A stretch of DNA of 64,000 nt from Pseudomonas sp. FP2335 (GTDB lineage Bacteria > Pseudomonadota > Gammaproteobacteria > Pseudomonadales > Pseudomonadaceae): contig NZ_CP117437.1 of assembly GCF_030687535.1 (NCBI RefSeq), positions 620,001 through 684,000 on the forward strand. The letters run 5' to 3'. The translations under genes and the position numbers were made by a program. Under the pieces are notes generated by a model that saw only the letters and a list, made by a program, of their open reading frames with translations, was not told the origin of the DNA and searched no databases. This document shows positions 10,943 through 22,306 of the stretch, in pieces; positions within the stretch are counted from its first letter, which is position 1, and every line of letters starts with the position of its first letter.

Positions 10943-11694
10943 GTCTGGAAAAAATCTACGGCGTACACGCCGTGGAAGCACTGCTGCGTCACCACCCGAA
11001 GCGCGTCAAACAAGTGTGGTTGGCAGAAGGTCGCAGCGAGCCGCGCGTTCAGGCGCTGGTTGAGCTGGCGAACCAAAACAAGGTTGCCATCGGTCAAGCC
11101 GAGCGTCGTGAAATGGACGTTTGGGTCGAAGGCGTTCACCAGGGCGTGGTTGCGGACGTAAGCCCGAGCCAGGTCTGGGGCGAGGCGATGCTCGACGAGC
11201 TGCTCGACCGTACCGAGGGTGCGCCGCTGTTGCTGGTGCTGGACGGCGTGACCGACCCGCACAACCTCGGCGCCTGCCTGCGTTCGGCAGATGCTGCCGG
11301 CGCACTGGCGGTGATCGTGCCCAAAGACAAGTCGGCCACCCTGACGCCGGTTGTGCGCAAGGTTGCCTGCGGTGCAGCGGAAGTGATTCCGCTGGTGGCC
11401 GTGACCAACCTGGCGCGCACCCTGGAGAAACTCCAGCAGCGCGGCTTGTGGGTCGTGGGCACGGCAGGGGAGGCGGAGGTCAGCATTTATGACCAGGACC
11501 TCACCGGCCCGACCATCCTGATCATGGGCGCCGAAGGCAAGGGCATGCGTCGCCTGACCCGTGAGCACTGCGATTATCTGGTGCACCTGCCGATGGCCGG
11601 TAGCGTCAGCAGCTTGAACGTGTCGGTTGCCACCGGCGTGTGCTTGTTCGAAGCGCAGCGTCAGCGTGGCGCGAAGGCCAAGCCGAAGAAGTAA
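10939..11694 (+). CDS. rlmB: 23S rRNA (guanosine-2'-O-)-methyltransferase RlmB
   Basis: A 251-residue SPOUT-class enzyme that methylates the 2'-O of G2251 in 23S rRNA. The N-terminal substrate-binding region starts with KIYGVHAVEALLRHHP. The C-terminal trefoil-knot motifs are present: VLDGVTDPHNLGACLRSADA (about 100-120), IMGAEGKGMRRLT, and the last motif AGSVSSLNVSVATGVCLFEA. The start overlaps the rnr stop by 4 nt. Pairing with rnr is a conserved gamma-proteobacterial arrangement. Confidence 0.96.
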   Translation: MSLEKIYGVHAVEALLRHHPKRVKQVWLAEGRSEPRVQALVELANQNKVAIGQAERREMDVWVEGVHQGVVADVSPSQVWGEAMLDELLDRTEGAPLLLVLDGVTDPHNLGACLRSADAAGALAVIVPKDKSATLTPVVRKVACGAAEVIPLVAVTNLARTLEKLQQRGLWVVGTAGEAEVSIYDQDLTGPTILIMGAEGKGMRRLTREHCDYLVHLPMAGSVSSLNVSVATGVCLFEAQRQRGAKAKPKK

Positions 11695-11714
11695 CTAGGT
11701 CTGTCGCAGGCCAA

Positions 11715-11805
11715 ATGTGGGAGCGGGCTTGCTCGCGAATACGGTATGTCAGTCACTGCAATTGGGGCTGATACACCGTATTCGCGAGCAAGCCCGCTCC
11801 CACAT
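11715..11805. repeat. REP-type inverted repeat pair (REPIN)
   Basis: Facing arms of the common type (atgtgggagcgggcttgctc... and its complement) between rlmB and the rpsF promoter. Transcribed RNA would fold into one long hairpin and could separate the two units. Confidence 0.9.
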
Positions 11806-11857
11806 TGGTTTTGTGTTTGGCCTGAGAAGGTGATTGTTCAAATAATCACCAATCACC

Positions 11858-11886
11858 TTGCACGCTTCCTCCCCCTTCTCTACAAT
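11858..11886 (+). promoter_or_regulatory. Sigma-70 promoter of the rpsF operon
   Basis: TTGCAC and TACAAT separated by exactly 17 nt, about 120 nt upstream of rpsF. It is a strong near-consensus promoter, as expected for ribosomal protein genes. Confidence 0.8.
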
Positions 11887-11893
11887 TGCGCCC

Positions 11894-11935
11894 CTTGCCT
11901 TCCTGGCGGGCACCGATGTGTCCCCCTTCGGCAAG
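11894..11935 (+). promoter_or_regulatory. Probable S6:S18-binding leader of rpsF mRNA
   Basis: The leader contains an outer stem (cttgcc / ggcaag) enclosing gggCACCGAtgtgtccc. A structured element with a conserved CCGA-type sequence in rpsF leaders is known to bind the S6:S18 complex for autogenous control. The match is by sequence and simple pairing; a covariance search was not run. Confidence 0.5.
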
Positions 11936-12005
11936 ATCCATAAGTGTCATTCACTCCTTGTCTGACCGTTTTTGAGCGGCAGGCTACAACCCGTAAGGAG
12001 CATTC

Positions 12006-12428
12006 ATGCGTCATTACGAAATCATCTTTTTGGTCCACCCGGATCAAAGCGAGCAAGTCGGCGGCATGGTTGAGCGTTACACCAAGCTGATCGAAGAAGA
12101 CGGCGGCAAAATCCACCGTCTGGAAGATTGGGGCCGTCGTCAACTGGCCTACGCAATCAACAATGTTCACAAGGCTCACTACGTGATGCTGAACGTTGAG
12201 TGCACTGGCAAGGCCCTGGCCGAGCTGGAAGACAACTTCCGCTACAACGATGCAGTGATCCGTAACCTGGTCATCCGTCGCGAAGAAGCCGTTACCGGCC
12301 AATCCGAGATGCTCAAGGCTGAAGAAAACCGCAGTGAGCGCCGTGAGCGTCGCGACCGTCCTGAGCACGAAGGCGCTGAAAGCGCTGATAGTGATGACAG
12401 CGACAACAGCGACAACGCTGACGAGTAA
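12006..12428 (+). CDS. rpsF: 30S ribosomal protein S6
   Basis: A 140-residue S6 that binds S18 in the platform of the small subunit. The N-terminus [20 protein letters not shown] and the core motif [16 protein letters not shown] are typical. The acidic C-terminal tail (many D, E, S, N) is a feature of gamma-proteobacterial S6. The ribosome site aaggag lies 7 nt before the ATG. It heads the rpsF-rpsR-DUF2232-rplI cluster behind a near-consensus promoter and a likely regulatory leader. Confidence 0.97.
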   Translation: MRHYEIIFLVHPDQSEQVGGMVERYTKLIEEDGGKIHRLEDWGRRQLAYAINNVHKAHYVMLNVECTGKALAELEDNFRYNDAVIRNLVIRREEAVTGQSEMLKAEENRSERRERRDRPEHEGAESADSDDSDNSDNADE

Positions 12429-12456
12429 TCCACGGACCTTTTAAGGAGCCTATCAA

Positions 12457-12687
12457 ATGGCACGTTTCTTCCGTCGTCGTAAATTCTGCCGCTTCACCGC
12501 TGAAGAAGTGAAGGAGATCGATTACAAAGATCTCAACACTCTGAAAGCCTACGTATCCGAGACCGGCAAAATCGTTCCAAGCCGTATCACCGGTACCAAA
12601 GCTCGTTATCAGCGTCAGCTGGCCACCGCTATCAAGCGCGCCCGCTTCCTGGCCCTGCTGGCCTACACCGACAGCCACGGCCGCTGA
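12457..12687 (+). CDS. rpsR: 30S ribosomal protein S18
   Basis: A 76-residue S18, partner of S6 in the 30S subunit. The sequence [20 protein letters not shown] and the C-terminal [17 protein letters not shown] are characteristic. The ribosome site aaggag lies 10 nt before the ATG, and the gene is 28 nt after rpsF. Confidence 0.97.
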   Translation: MARFFRRRKFCRFTAEEVKEIDYKDLNTLKAYVSETGKIVPSRITGTKARYQRQLATAIKRARFLALLAYTDSHGR

Positions 12688-12723
12688 GACCGGGCAGTCG
12701 ACAAGTAGTAAGGGATTGAATGC

Positions 12724-13617
12724 ATGCGCGCCTTAGCTGAGTTCATCATGCGCGGTCGTGTGCAGGCCACTCTGGTAGTGGCTGGATGTGCGGCATTGCC
12801 GTTGCTTTATTGGTTGGGTGCTGCCGCTGGTTGCCTTGTGCTGCTGCGGCGCGGTTTGAAGGACGCCCTTGGCGTTCTTGCCCTGGGATTGTTGCCTGCC
12901 TTGATCTGGTGGGTGCAATTGGGTGATCCACGGGTACTTCTGGTACTGCTGGGGTCATCGAGCCTTGCGTTGGTTCTGCGCGCAAGTGAGTCCTGGGTCC
13001 GCACGCTGCTGGTCAGCGTGGCATTGGGGTTGGTGTACTCAGTGATGCTTGGCGCGGCTTTCCGCCCGCAAATCGAAGCGCTGTCGCAAGAGATCGTCAA
13101 GATCCTGCCGATGGCCCTCGGGGATCTCTACCAGCAATTGTCGGTAGATGAGCGAGCGCGGTTTGCGTCACTGATTGCCCCGGTCCTGACCGGCCTGATT
13201 GCGGCATTGTTGCAGGTCGTCAGCGTGCTGAGCCTGATTGTTGGGCGCTATTGGCAGGCGTTGTTGTACAACCCGGGTGGTTTTGGTCGCGAATTTCGCA
13301 GTATCAGAATCCCAGCGGGGCCGGCGATGTTGCTGCTGGCGTGCATGGTTGTCGGGCCGAATTTCGGCCCACAGATGGCCGTGTTGGCGCCGATTTGCAG
13401 CGTACCGCTGGTGTTTGCCGGATTGGCCCTGATTCATGGGCTGGTTGCGCGAAAGCGCCTGGCCAAATTCTGGCTGGTGGGGTTGTACGTCACGCTGTTG
13501 CTGTTCATGCAGCTGATCTATCCGTTACTCGTGGTCTTGGCCATTGTCGACGGCCTGATTGATTTTCGCGGTCGTCTGGCGCCGAAAGACGCCGACAACG
13601 CGAACGGTGAAGGTTAA
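12724..13617 (+). CDS. DUF2232-type integral membrane protein
   Basis: A 297-residue protein with about eight hydrophobic segments (for example LLYWLGAAAGCLVLLRRGL near the N-terminus and a long pair near residues 245-285). It belongs by look and position to the DUF2232 family of inner-membrane proteins often found between rpsR and rplI in Pseudomonas. Its function is unknown. It begins 36 nt after rpsR and ends 18 nt before rplI, so it must be transcribed with the ribosomal genes. Its codon use is less biased than that of its neighbours. Confidence 0.85.
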   Translation: MRALAEFIMRGRVQATLVVAGCAALPLLYWLGAAAGCLVLLRRGLKDALGVLALGLLPALIWWVQLGDPRVLLVLLGSSSLALVLRASESWVRTLLVSVALGLVYSVMLGAAFRPQIEALSQEIVKILPMALGDLYQQLSVDERARFASLIAPVLTGLIAALLQVVSVLSLIVGRYWQALLYNPGGFGREFRSIRIPAGPAMLLLACMVVGPNFGPQMAVLAPICSVPLVFAGLALIHGLVARKRLAKFWLVGLYVTLLLFMQLIYPLLVVLAIVDGLIDFRGRLAPKDADNANGEG

Positions 13618-13635
13618 AAGTTAGAGGATTTTCAC

Positions 13636-14082
13636 ATGCAACTGATCCTTCTGGAAAAAGTCGCCAACCTGGGCAACCTGGGCGACAAAGTGAACGTTAA
13701 GGCCGGCTACGGTCGTAACTACCTGCTGCCATACGGCAAAGCCACCGCTGCAACCGCTGCCAACCTGGCTGCGTTTGAAGAGCGTCGTGCTGAGCTGGAA
13801 AAAGCAGCAGCAGACAAGAAAGCTTCGGCCGAAACTCGCGCTGCCCAACTGGCTGAGCTGGAAGTGACTATCACTGCCACCGCCGGTGACGAAGGCAAGC
13901 TGTTCGGTTCGATCGGCACCCACGACATCGCTGATGCACTGACCGCCTCCGGCGTTGAAGTGCAGAAGAGCGAAGTTCGTCTGCCGAACGGCACCATCCG
14001 CAACGTAGGCGAATTCGACGTAGCCGTGCACCTGCACGCCGAAGTTGAAGCCACCGTACGCGTTGTCGTGGTAGCAGCTTAA
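13636..14082 (+). CDS. rplI: 50S ribosomal protein L9
   Basis: A 148-residue L9 with the N-terminal RNA-binding domain [20 protein letters not shown]...[13 protein letters not shown], the long connecting helix (about 45-75) and the C-terminal domain. L9 binds 23S rRNA near the L1 stalk and affects frame maintenance. The ribosome site agagga is close to the ATG. A terminator follows, closing the ribosomal operon before dnaB. Confidence 0.97.
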   Translation: MQLILLEKVANLGNLGDKVNVKAGYGRNYLLPYGKATAATAANLAAFEERRAELEKAAADKKASAETRAAQLAELEVTITATAGDEGKLFGSIGTHDIADALTASGVEVQKSEVRLPNGTIRNVGEFDVAVHLHAEVEATVRVVVVAA

Positions 14083-14129
14083 GTCGCACCTAACTGACTG
14101 GCACCTACGGTGTCAGCCGGTTAACATCG

Positions 14130-14160
14130 GGCACGATCCTGTTTACAGGTCGTGCCTTTT
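14130..14160 (+). terminator. Rho-independent terminator after rplI
   Basis: Long stem ggcacgatcctg / caggtcgtgcc with one bulged base and a ttta loop, followed by cttttgttttt. It separates rplI from dnaB. Confidence 0.85.
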
Positions 14161-14192
14161 GTTTTTCTACACACCCCAAATTCCAAGTGGCC

Positions 14193-15590
14193 ATGAACGA
14201 TATTTCAGCTCCTGAGCAATACGATCTGCAAACCGCTGCCCTGAAGGTGCCGCCGCATTCCATCGAGGCCGAACAGGCCGTGCTCGGTGGCTTGATGCTG
14301 GACAACAACGCCTGGGAGCGCGTGCTGGATCAAGTCTCGGACGGTGATTTCTATCGCCATGACCACCGCCTGATCTTCCGTGCCATCGCCAAGCTGGCCG
14401 ACCAGAACTCGCCGATCGACGTGGTGACCCTGGCCGAGCAGCTGGACAAGGAAGGCCAGACCTCCCAAGTCGGCGGTCTGGGCTACCTCGGTGAACTGGC
14501 AAAAAATACGCCGTCCGTCGCCAACATCAAGGCGTATGCGCAGATCGTCCGCGAGCGCGCCACCCTGCGCCAGTTGATCGGCATCAGCACCGAAATCGCC
14601 GACAGTGCCTTCAACCCCGAAGGCCGCACCGCCGCCGAGATCCTCGACGAAGCCGAACGCCAAATCTTCCAGATCGCCGAAGCACGCCCGAAGACTGGCG
14701 GCCCGGTGGGCGTCAACGAGCTGTTGACCAAGGCCATCGACCGTATCGACACGCTGTTCAACACCGACAACGCCATCACCGGTATTTCCACCGGCTACAC
14801 CGACCTCGACGAGAAGACCAGCGGCCTGCAACCGGCCGACCTGATCATCGTCGCCGGCCGTCCATCCATGGGTAAAACCACCTTTGCGATGAACCTGGTG
14901 GAAAACGCCGTGTTGCGCAGCGACAAGACCGTATTGGTGTACTCCCTGGAGATGCCAGGTGAATCGCTGATCATGCGGATGCTCTCGTCCCTGGGCCGTA
15001 TCGACCAGACCAAGGTCCGTGCCGGTCGCCTGGAAGACGACGACTGGCCGCGCCTGACCTCGGCGGTCAACCTGCTCAACGATCGCAAGTTGTTCATCGA
15101 TGACACCGCGGGCATCAGCCCGTCGGAGATGCGCGCACGTACCCGCCGCCTGGTGCGTGAGCACGGCGACATTGCGCTGATCATGATCGACTACCTGCAA
15201 TTGATGCAGATCCCCGGCTCCAGCGGCGACAACCGCACCAACGAGATTTCCGAGATTTCCCGGTCCCTCAAGGCCCTGGCCAAGGAATTCAACTGCCCGG
15301 TGGTGGCGTTGTCCCAGCTCAACCGCTCCCTGGAACAGCGTCCCAACAAGCGCCCGGTGAACTCCGACTTGCGGGAATCCGGAGCGATCGAGCAGGACGC
15401 CGACGTCATCATGTTCGTGTATCGCGACGAGGTGTATCACCCCGAGACCGAGCACAAGGGCATCGCCGAAATCATCATCGGTAAGCAGCGGAACGGGCCG
15501 ATCGGCTTTATCCGCCTGGCGTTCATCGGCAAGTACACTCGCTTCGAGAACCTGGCGCCGGGTAGCTACAACTTCGACGATGACGAGTAA
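14193..15590 (+). CDS. dnaB: Replicative DNA helicase DnaB
   Basis: A 465-residue hexameric helicase that unwinds DNA at the replication fork. The N-terminal domain starts with KVPPHSIEAEQAVLGGLML. The RecA-like domain has the Walker A motif GRPSMGKTTFAMN (near residue 230), Walker B in ALIMIDYLQLM and the sensor region VVALSQLNRSLEQRPNKRP. A GTG six bases upstream (14187) is an alternative start giving two extra residues; neither has a strong ribosome site. I prefer the ATG because it gives the usual MNDISAPEQYDLQTAALKVP N-terminus. It stands alone after the rplI terminator. Confidence 0.95.
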   Translation: MNDISAPEQYDLQTAALKVPPHSIEAEQAVLGGLMLDNNAWERVLDQVSDGDFYRHDHRLIFRAIAKLADQNSPIDVVTLAEQLDKEGQTSQVGGLGYLGELAKNTPSVANIKAYAQIVRERATLRQLIGISTEIADSAFNPEGRTAAEILDEAERQIFQIAEARPKTGGPVGVNELLTKAIDRIDTLFNTDNAITGISTGYTDLDEKTSGLQPADLIIVAGRPSMGKTTFAMNLVENAVLRSDKTVLVYSLEMPGESLIMRMLSSLGRIDQTKVRAGRLEDDDWPRLTSAVNLLNDRKLFIDDTAGISPSEMRARTRRLVREHGDIALIMIDYLQLMQIPGSSGDNRTNEISEISRSLKALAKEFNCPVVALSQLNRSLEQRPNKRPVNSDLRESGAIEQDADVIMFVYRDEVYHPETEHKGIAEIIIGKQRNGPIGFIRLAFIGKYTRFENLAPGSYNFDDDE

Positions 15591-15596
15591 CGCTGG

Positions 15597-18500
15597 CTAA
15601 GGCCTGGCAAACAGATCCCGGATCGTGGCTTCGTCGTATTGGTAGTTCCAGCGTAACTCACTGCCCGCTTGGATGTTTTCGCTGGCAAAAAGCCCGGTGA
15701 GGATCAGTTGCTCCGAAGGGCCGTCGCCTGTTTGGGCCTGGACCCGAAACTGCGCGGCTTCAACGTTATAGCCAGTGGCGGCCTGCCGGACCGGGGTGCC
15801 CGCAGTGTCGTAGTCAAATAGGGTGTTGATCCGCGACAGCACATTGTCTCCAGAGAGCACTGGCTGGGTATTCACTGCAAAGGGAGTGGTCGGCCTGACG
15901 TTTTTCACTGCCATCAGATAAGGGTCCCTGCGCGCCTTGGCAATGAACAGGGGCAACAACTCTCCACCGTAGACACCCAGTGCTTCACCGGCTGCGAGGG
16001 GGCGCCGGCTGATAACGGTGGCTTGGCCGATCAGCGAGGCTTCTTGGGGAAATCGTTGATGGGCTGCTGTGAAGGGCACCACCTCGAGTTTGTCTTCATA
16101 AAGCTGTGCGACGCTTTCATAGCCTTCCCACCGGATGTATGGACGAAGCTGAATATTCTCGTATACACGGTTGGACGTTAACGATCTTCCTCGACTTTGT
16201 AGCAGCCGAATACGCATCGGCTTGCCTTGTTGGTCGCGTAGCGGATAACGGCCGTTGTTGGCACGATCATAATGACCCCGGTAGTTTTGGCTGAATTGAT
16301 AGCCGCGCTCGGCGCGCATGTGGTTCAGTTCTTGACGTGTGTATTGCGCCTTTACCCAGCCCTCTTCGGCGGACAGGTACGTGCTGGAGGTGTGGGTCGA
16401 CTCAAAATCCGCACTCGAATCCATGTCTTCAGCTGACGGTGTAGGGGAGTTTCCTCCGCCGAGTAATTTTCCTTTGGCGGGATCAATTTCCCACCCCCCT
16501 CCGGCTTTGTTACGCAGGTAGGGTTGATAGAACCTGAAAGGGCTGCGGGTGTCGATCAGCCGCCATCCCGGATGGGCAGGTTTGACTCGGTAATATTTCT
16601 GACTGTCTTGAATGTAATAACGGCAACTGCCGTCCGATAGCGCAGGGGTTCGATGGATGTTGTCAGGCCCTGCTGTCAGCCCGGACAACGGCGCCGTTTC
16701 CGCGAATAGCGGGTCGAGTGCTATTCCTGCGCCGTTTGATGCCGGCGGGAAAGGCGGCAAGGCTCGGCAAGGCGTCGGGCCCTCGGCCAATAGCCGTTGG
16801 GCGGTTTTGTGCAGAGCCTGCTCAAGGCTGGTTGTGCCCGATTGGCTGAGCAGTGCGCTGTGTTCAGTGGGGGAGAGTGTTTGCTCAATCGCCTCAGGCA
16901 GAGGAAGGGGGGCGCTCGGTTGTGCCCCTTGGGCGTCGTGGATGGCGTATAGCTCGCCTTGTCGGATCAAGGCATGCGGTGCGCTGGCCTCGCCGTCACC
17001 GATACTCCCCAGAAGCGGGCCGTCGGCGCTGCCATCATACAGTTCAAGCCTGTGGGAGGTAGGCCAGCCGGGAATCTGTTCCAGGGTGTACAGCGCCATC
17101 GGCACGCTCTCGCGGTTGCGCATCGAGCCGAGGAAAATACTGCTTTTTAGCCGCGTGGCGTCTGCCGCGCAGCGGTAGGCGTTGGCCTCCTCAAGCAATA
17201 GGTCGGGCAGGCCTTCGCCCTTTTGCAGGCGCTGGTGTTCCGGCTGCGTAAGCGTGGACTCCAGTTCTTCGAGGTGGCTTTTGGTCAGTTCCGGTATGAG
17301 TGTGCGCATGCTTGTTTCAGCCGGGGTGATGGCGGTTTCACTTGCGCCATTGAGCTGGGAAAACAGCCACTGTTTTTTTTGCGAGGCGTGCTTGGTCAAT
17401 ACCGTGGCCAGGTTTTCGGTTTTGGTGAAATAGTCGATGGGGGTAGGGGGCAAAAGCTGATTGAACTCGGTCTGTGGCAACTGCTCTTGCACCACATGCA
17501 ACAGCTCTCCCTTTCTGAACCGGGCCTCACTGACGTTGATTTGCAGTGTTCCATTGCCGGCGCTCATCAAAATTTTCTGTTGCTTGTCCACGACCCTCAA
17601 TACGTACGAGGCGGGCCACTCCGGCAGCGAGCCCAGCAGGTGAAACTGAATAAGTGGCGATAGCGCTGTCACCGAGGCACCCTCGGCGCGTTCCAGGTTG
17701 AAATCACTGATTTCCTGGTCCAGGTTGAAGTGCCTGACGGTGTCACGCAGTAAGGGCGGTGGACGGACCATCTCTTCATGGGCCAGGCGTATCGTCGTGG
17801 TGTCTGCGCCGCTTAGCAACAGGATAGGTTCGACGGCGTGTGGCTTGATGTTGGCAGCGTCGGGGCCCAGTCGCTTGATCAGTTTGAAGTTGTCCCAGTC
17901 CAGGGGCGTCTCGTGCGCGTGGCGCCAACCGCCTGCGCCATTGGTGAGCAGCGGCGGCGAGTACGCATGCGGGTCAGAGGGGTGTGACAGCTCCCATTGG
18001 CTGCCAATGGGTGAGCGTCGGGCGGCATAGGCATGGTCATCCAGTTTCACGTAGTACTGCTGTTCGTGAGAATACAGCCCCTGTTTGTCGGCAACCCAAT
18101 GGTTGGGCAGCGCTTCCGGCTGACGGTAAGGCTTCAGGTCAGCGTGCCACAGGCGCCATCCTTGGTTGCGCACCTGTACTTTCACCAGCCCCGCAGTGAA
18201 CCGTCCGGCCTTGATGGCGCCGGCGGTGGCGACGGCCATGGCGACATTGTCGATCACGTCCAACAGATCTTCGAGCGCTGCGTGGCTGTCGCCTCGGCGC
18301 CAGGCGGCAAAACCGTTGTAGACCGTGCCGATCAATTGCGCGCCGGTGACAATCAGGAGCGCTTCACCCACGATGGGCACGAACGATGCAGCGAAAAACA
18401 GCAGGGATTTGCCCAGGTCTATGTAGTACTGCAAGCGCTTTTGTCGGCTGATAATGTCGGCCTGTGCTGTGGGGACTGCCACTGCGCAAGCGTCGCTTTC

Positions 18501-19565
18501 GATCTGCGCGAAACGCTTCAAGCTGATGGCTTGGAACAGATGGCCAGTGATGCCAGTCAGTGTCAGCGGTTTTTCCAGGTGGGCGGGCCTGATTTTTCCC
18601 GGTGAGCCAACAGGCAGCCAATCCACCCAACTGGGCTTCACGGCCAGTAGTGATTCTCGCAAGTGCACGGGGACCAGGCCTTTGAAAAACGCCAGGTATT
18701 GCGGTTGCAGAAGGCGTGCGGTGAGTTGTGTTTCCAGTTCCTGCATCGTCTGGTGTAGACGGATGGGGGCTGTCGGATCTTCGGGGGTGTAGAGGATTGG
18801 CTGGGTCTCGGCCCGGAGGGCGTAGATAACCAGAACGCTGGGCAGCACCACCCCGCCGATGGTCAGATGGTTGCAGGTCAGGGCAACGTGATGGCCGTGT
18901 TCTGTGAGGCCGCTCAAGTCCTCGTAAAGGGTTTGCGGTATGTCGCCCTTAAGGTAGGCCAACTGAGCAGCCACGGCGAGCTTGTGTTGTTCGTGCTCGC
19001 GGAAGTGTCCGCGCACCACCACGCTGGATTTGATGACCGCGCGAATATGGTTGAGGTATTTGCCGCCCAGGTCCAGCCGGCGACAGAAGCCGGCGAAGAG
19101 GGTGGGTGATTGCAATGTATCAATGCGCCCGGAGGCGCTGGTGTTAAGAATCTTCGAGCCTGCCTCCATGCCATCGTCTTCAGCCTCCGACGCCTCGAAG
19201 TTCTGTAGCGCCGCTTCCAGAAGGGATTGTTCGGTGGTGCGTGCGTGGGTATGCAGCAGTCCGAGCAGGTGGCTGGTTTTCCACTCGCGAACCAGGATCG
19301 ACGTCTTCGCATCCAGCAGCGTCAAGTACTCACTCTTCATGGCCTGCTCGAGCAGGGGGAGCGCGAACGCCTCCGGGCTCTGGATGCGATCGAAGACCGC
19401 TTGAAGTTGATGCCTGGATTGATTGCCTTTGAGCAAACTGTTGCGCAAGGCGGTGCGTATATCCGCCGGCGCTCGGGCCAGCCATGTGGGGAGCTGGGTT
19501 TTGATGAAGTCTGCGTGGGCATCGGGGCCCGGGGCGGGCGGGGATAGAGCGGTGTGACTGTTCAT
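15597..19565 (-). CDS. Large DUF6543/dermonecrotic-toxin-like protein with C-terminal SET-like domain
   Basis: A 1322-residue protein. The N-terminal third (about 20-340) resembles the dermonecrotic-toxin-like DUF6543 region found in large Pseudomonas proteins, followed by a hydrophobic stretch near 378-410 (LLFFAASFVPIVGEALLIVTGA). The middle is a variable region I cannot assign. The last ~160 residues look like a SET lysine-methyltransferase fold: LAAGEALGVYGGELL, then DNVLSRINTLFDYD, then ELRWNYQYDE in the positions of the SET GE..., N-S and ELxxDY motifs. The ATG at 19565 was chosen because GGAA lies 6 nt upstream; TTG or ATG starts 6-12 nt earlier are possible. It has no signal peptide and no adjacent chaperone or secretion gene. 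A role as a delivered toxin is inference. Confidence 0.75.
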   Translation of the reverse strand: MNSHTALSPPAPGPDAHADFIKTQLPTWLARAPADIRTALRNSLLKGNQSRHQLQAVFDRIQSPEAFALPLLEQAMKSEYLTLLDAKTSILVREWKTSHLLGLLHTHARTTEQSLLEAALQNFEASEAEDDGMEAGSKILNTSASGRIDTLQSPTLFAGFCRRLDLGGKYLNHIRAVIKSSVVVRGHFREHEQHKLAVAAQLAYLKGDIPQTLYEDLSGLTEHGHHVALTCNHLTIGGVVLPSVLVIYALRAETQPILYTPEDPTAPIRLHQTMQELETQLTARLLQPQYLAFFKGLVPVHLRESLLAVKPSWVDWLPVGSPGKIRPAHLEKPLTLTGITGHLFQAISLKRFAQIESDACAVAVPTAQADIISRQKRLQYYIDLGKSLLFFAASFVPIVGEALLIVTGAQLIGTVYNGFAAWRRGDSHAALEDLLDVIDNVAMAVATAGAIKAGRFTAGLVKVQVRNQGWRLWHADLKPYRQPEALPNHWVADKQGLYSHEQQYYVKLDDHAYAARRSPIGSQWELSHPSDPHAYSPPLLTNGAGGWRHAHETPLDWDNFKLIKRLGPDAANIKPHAVEPILLLSGADTTTIRLAHEEMVRPPPLLRDTVRHFNLDQEISDFNLERAEGASVTALSPLIQFHLLGSLPEWPASYVLRVVDKQQKILMSAGNGTLQINVSEARFRKGELLHVVQEQLPQTEFNQLLPPTPIDYFTKTENLATVLTKHASQKKQWLFSQLNGASETAITPAETSMRTLIPELTKSHLEELESTLTQPEHQRLQKGEGLPDLLLEEANAYRCAADATRLKSSIFLGSMRNRESVPMALYTLEQIPGWPTSHRLELYDGSADGPLLGSIGDGEASAPHALIRQGELYAIHDAQGAQPSAPLPLPEAIEQTLSPTEHSALLSQSGTTSLEQALHKTAQRLLAEGPTPCRALPPFPPASNGAGIALDPLFAETAPLSGLTAGPDNIHRTPALSDGSCRYYIQDSQKYYRVKPAHPGWRLIDTRSPFRFYQPYLRNKAGGGWEIDPAKGKLLGGGNSPTPSAEDMDSSADFESTHTSSTYLSAEEGWVKAQYTRQELNHMRAERGYQFSQNYRGHYDRANNGRYPLRDQQGKPMRIRLLQSRGRSLTSNRVYENIQLRPYIRWEGYESVAQLYEDKLEVVPFTAAHQRFPQEASLIGQATVISRRPLAAGEALGVYGGELLPLFIAKARRDPYLMAVKNVRPTTPFAVNTQPVLSGDNVLSRINTLFDYDTAGTPVRQAATGYNVEAAQFRVQAQTGDGPSEQLILTGLFASENIQAGSELRWNYQYDEATIRDLFARP

Positions 19566-19779
19566 CGGCATTTCCAACGGAATAGGGGGCGTTGCGAAAG
19601 CCTATTCATGGCGCCGTAGGGCAAGGGCCTAGCGGATTAGGCCCCGCACACCCGCAAATTAGGCTTGTTGCCGGATTAAGCAGGGGGCGTGGTAAAAGCC
19701 GACCATTGCCGTCGGAATTGGTCAAAATTTGTGCTATATTCCGCCCCCGCGATTTTTCATCTCAACACCGGTCACCGTC

Positions 19780-22083
<2,304 letters not shown>

Positions 22084-22100
22084 TCGACGCGTGAATATGC

Positions 22101-22130
22101 AAAACGCCAGCCGAGTGCTGGCGTTTTGCT
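22101..22130 (+). terminator. Rho-independent terminator after ygiQ
   Basis: An 11-bp perfect stem (aaaacgccagc / gctggcgtttt) with a 5-nt loop, followed by gctttct. The A/T ends make it usable in both directions. Confidence 0.85.
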
Positions 22131-22180
22131 TTCTATTCGGTGGCGCGCCGGTTTGTTAAGGTGGCGCCCATTCAATCGCC

Positions 22181-22263
22181 ATCGCAGGCAAGCCCGCTCC
22201 TACAGATGACCGCGTTTATCCTGTGGGAATGCGGCCAAATGTGGGAGCGGGCTTGCCCGCGAA
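22181..22263. repeat. REP-type inverted repeat pair (REPIN)
   Basis: Left arm atcgcaggcaagcccgctcc, right arm gtgggagcgggcttgcccgc, facing each other. The arms are of mixed subtype. It lies between the ygiQ terminator and the first effector-like cassette, whose ribosome site begins 28 nt beyond it. Confidence 0.85.
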
Positions 22264-22306
22264 GGCGTCAGGTCAGCCAACATCAATTTCAAGGAAGAAC
22301 ACCCCC

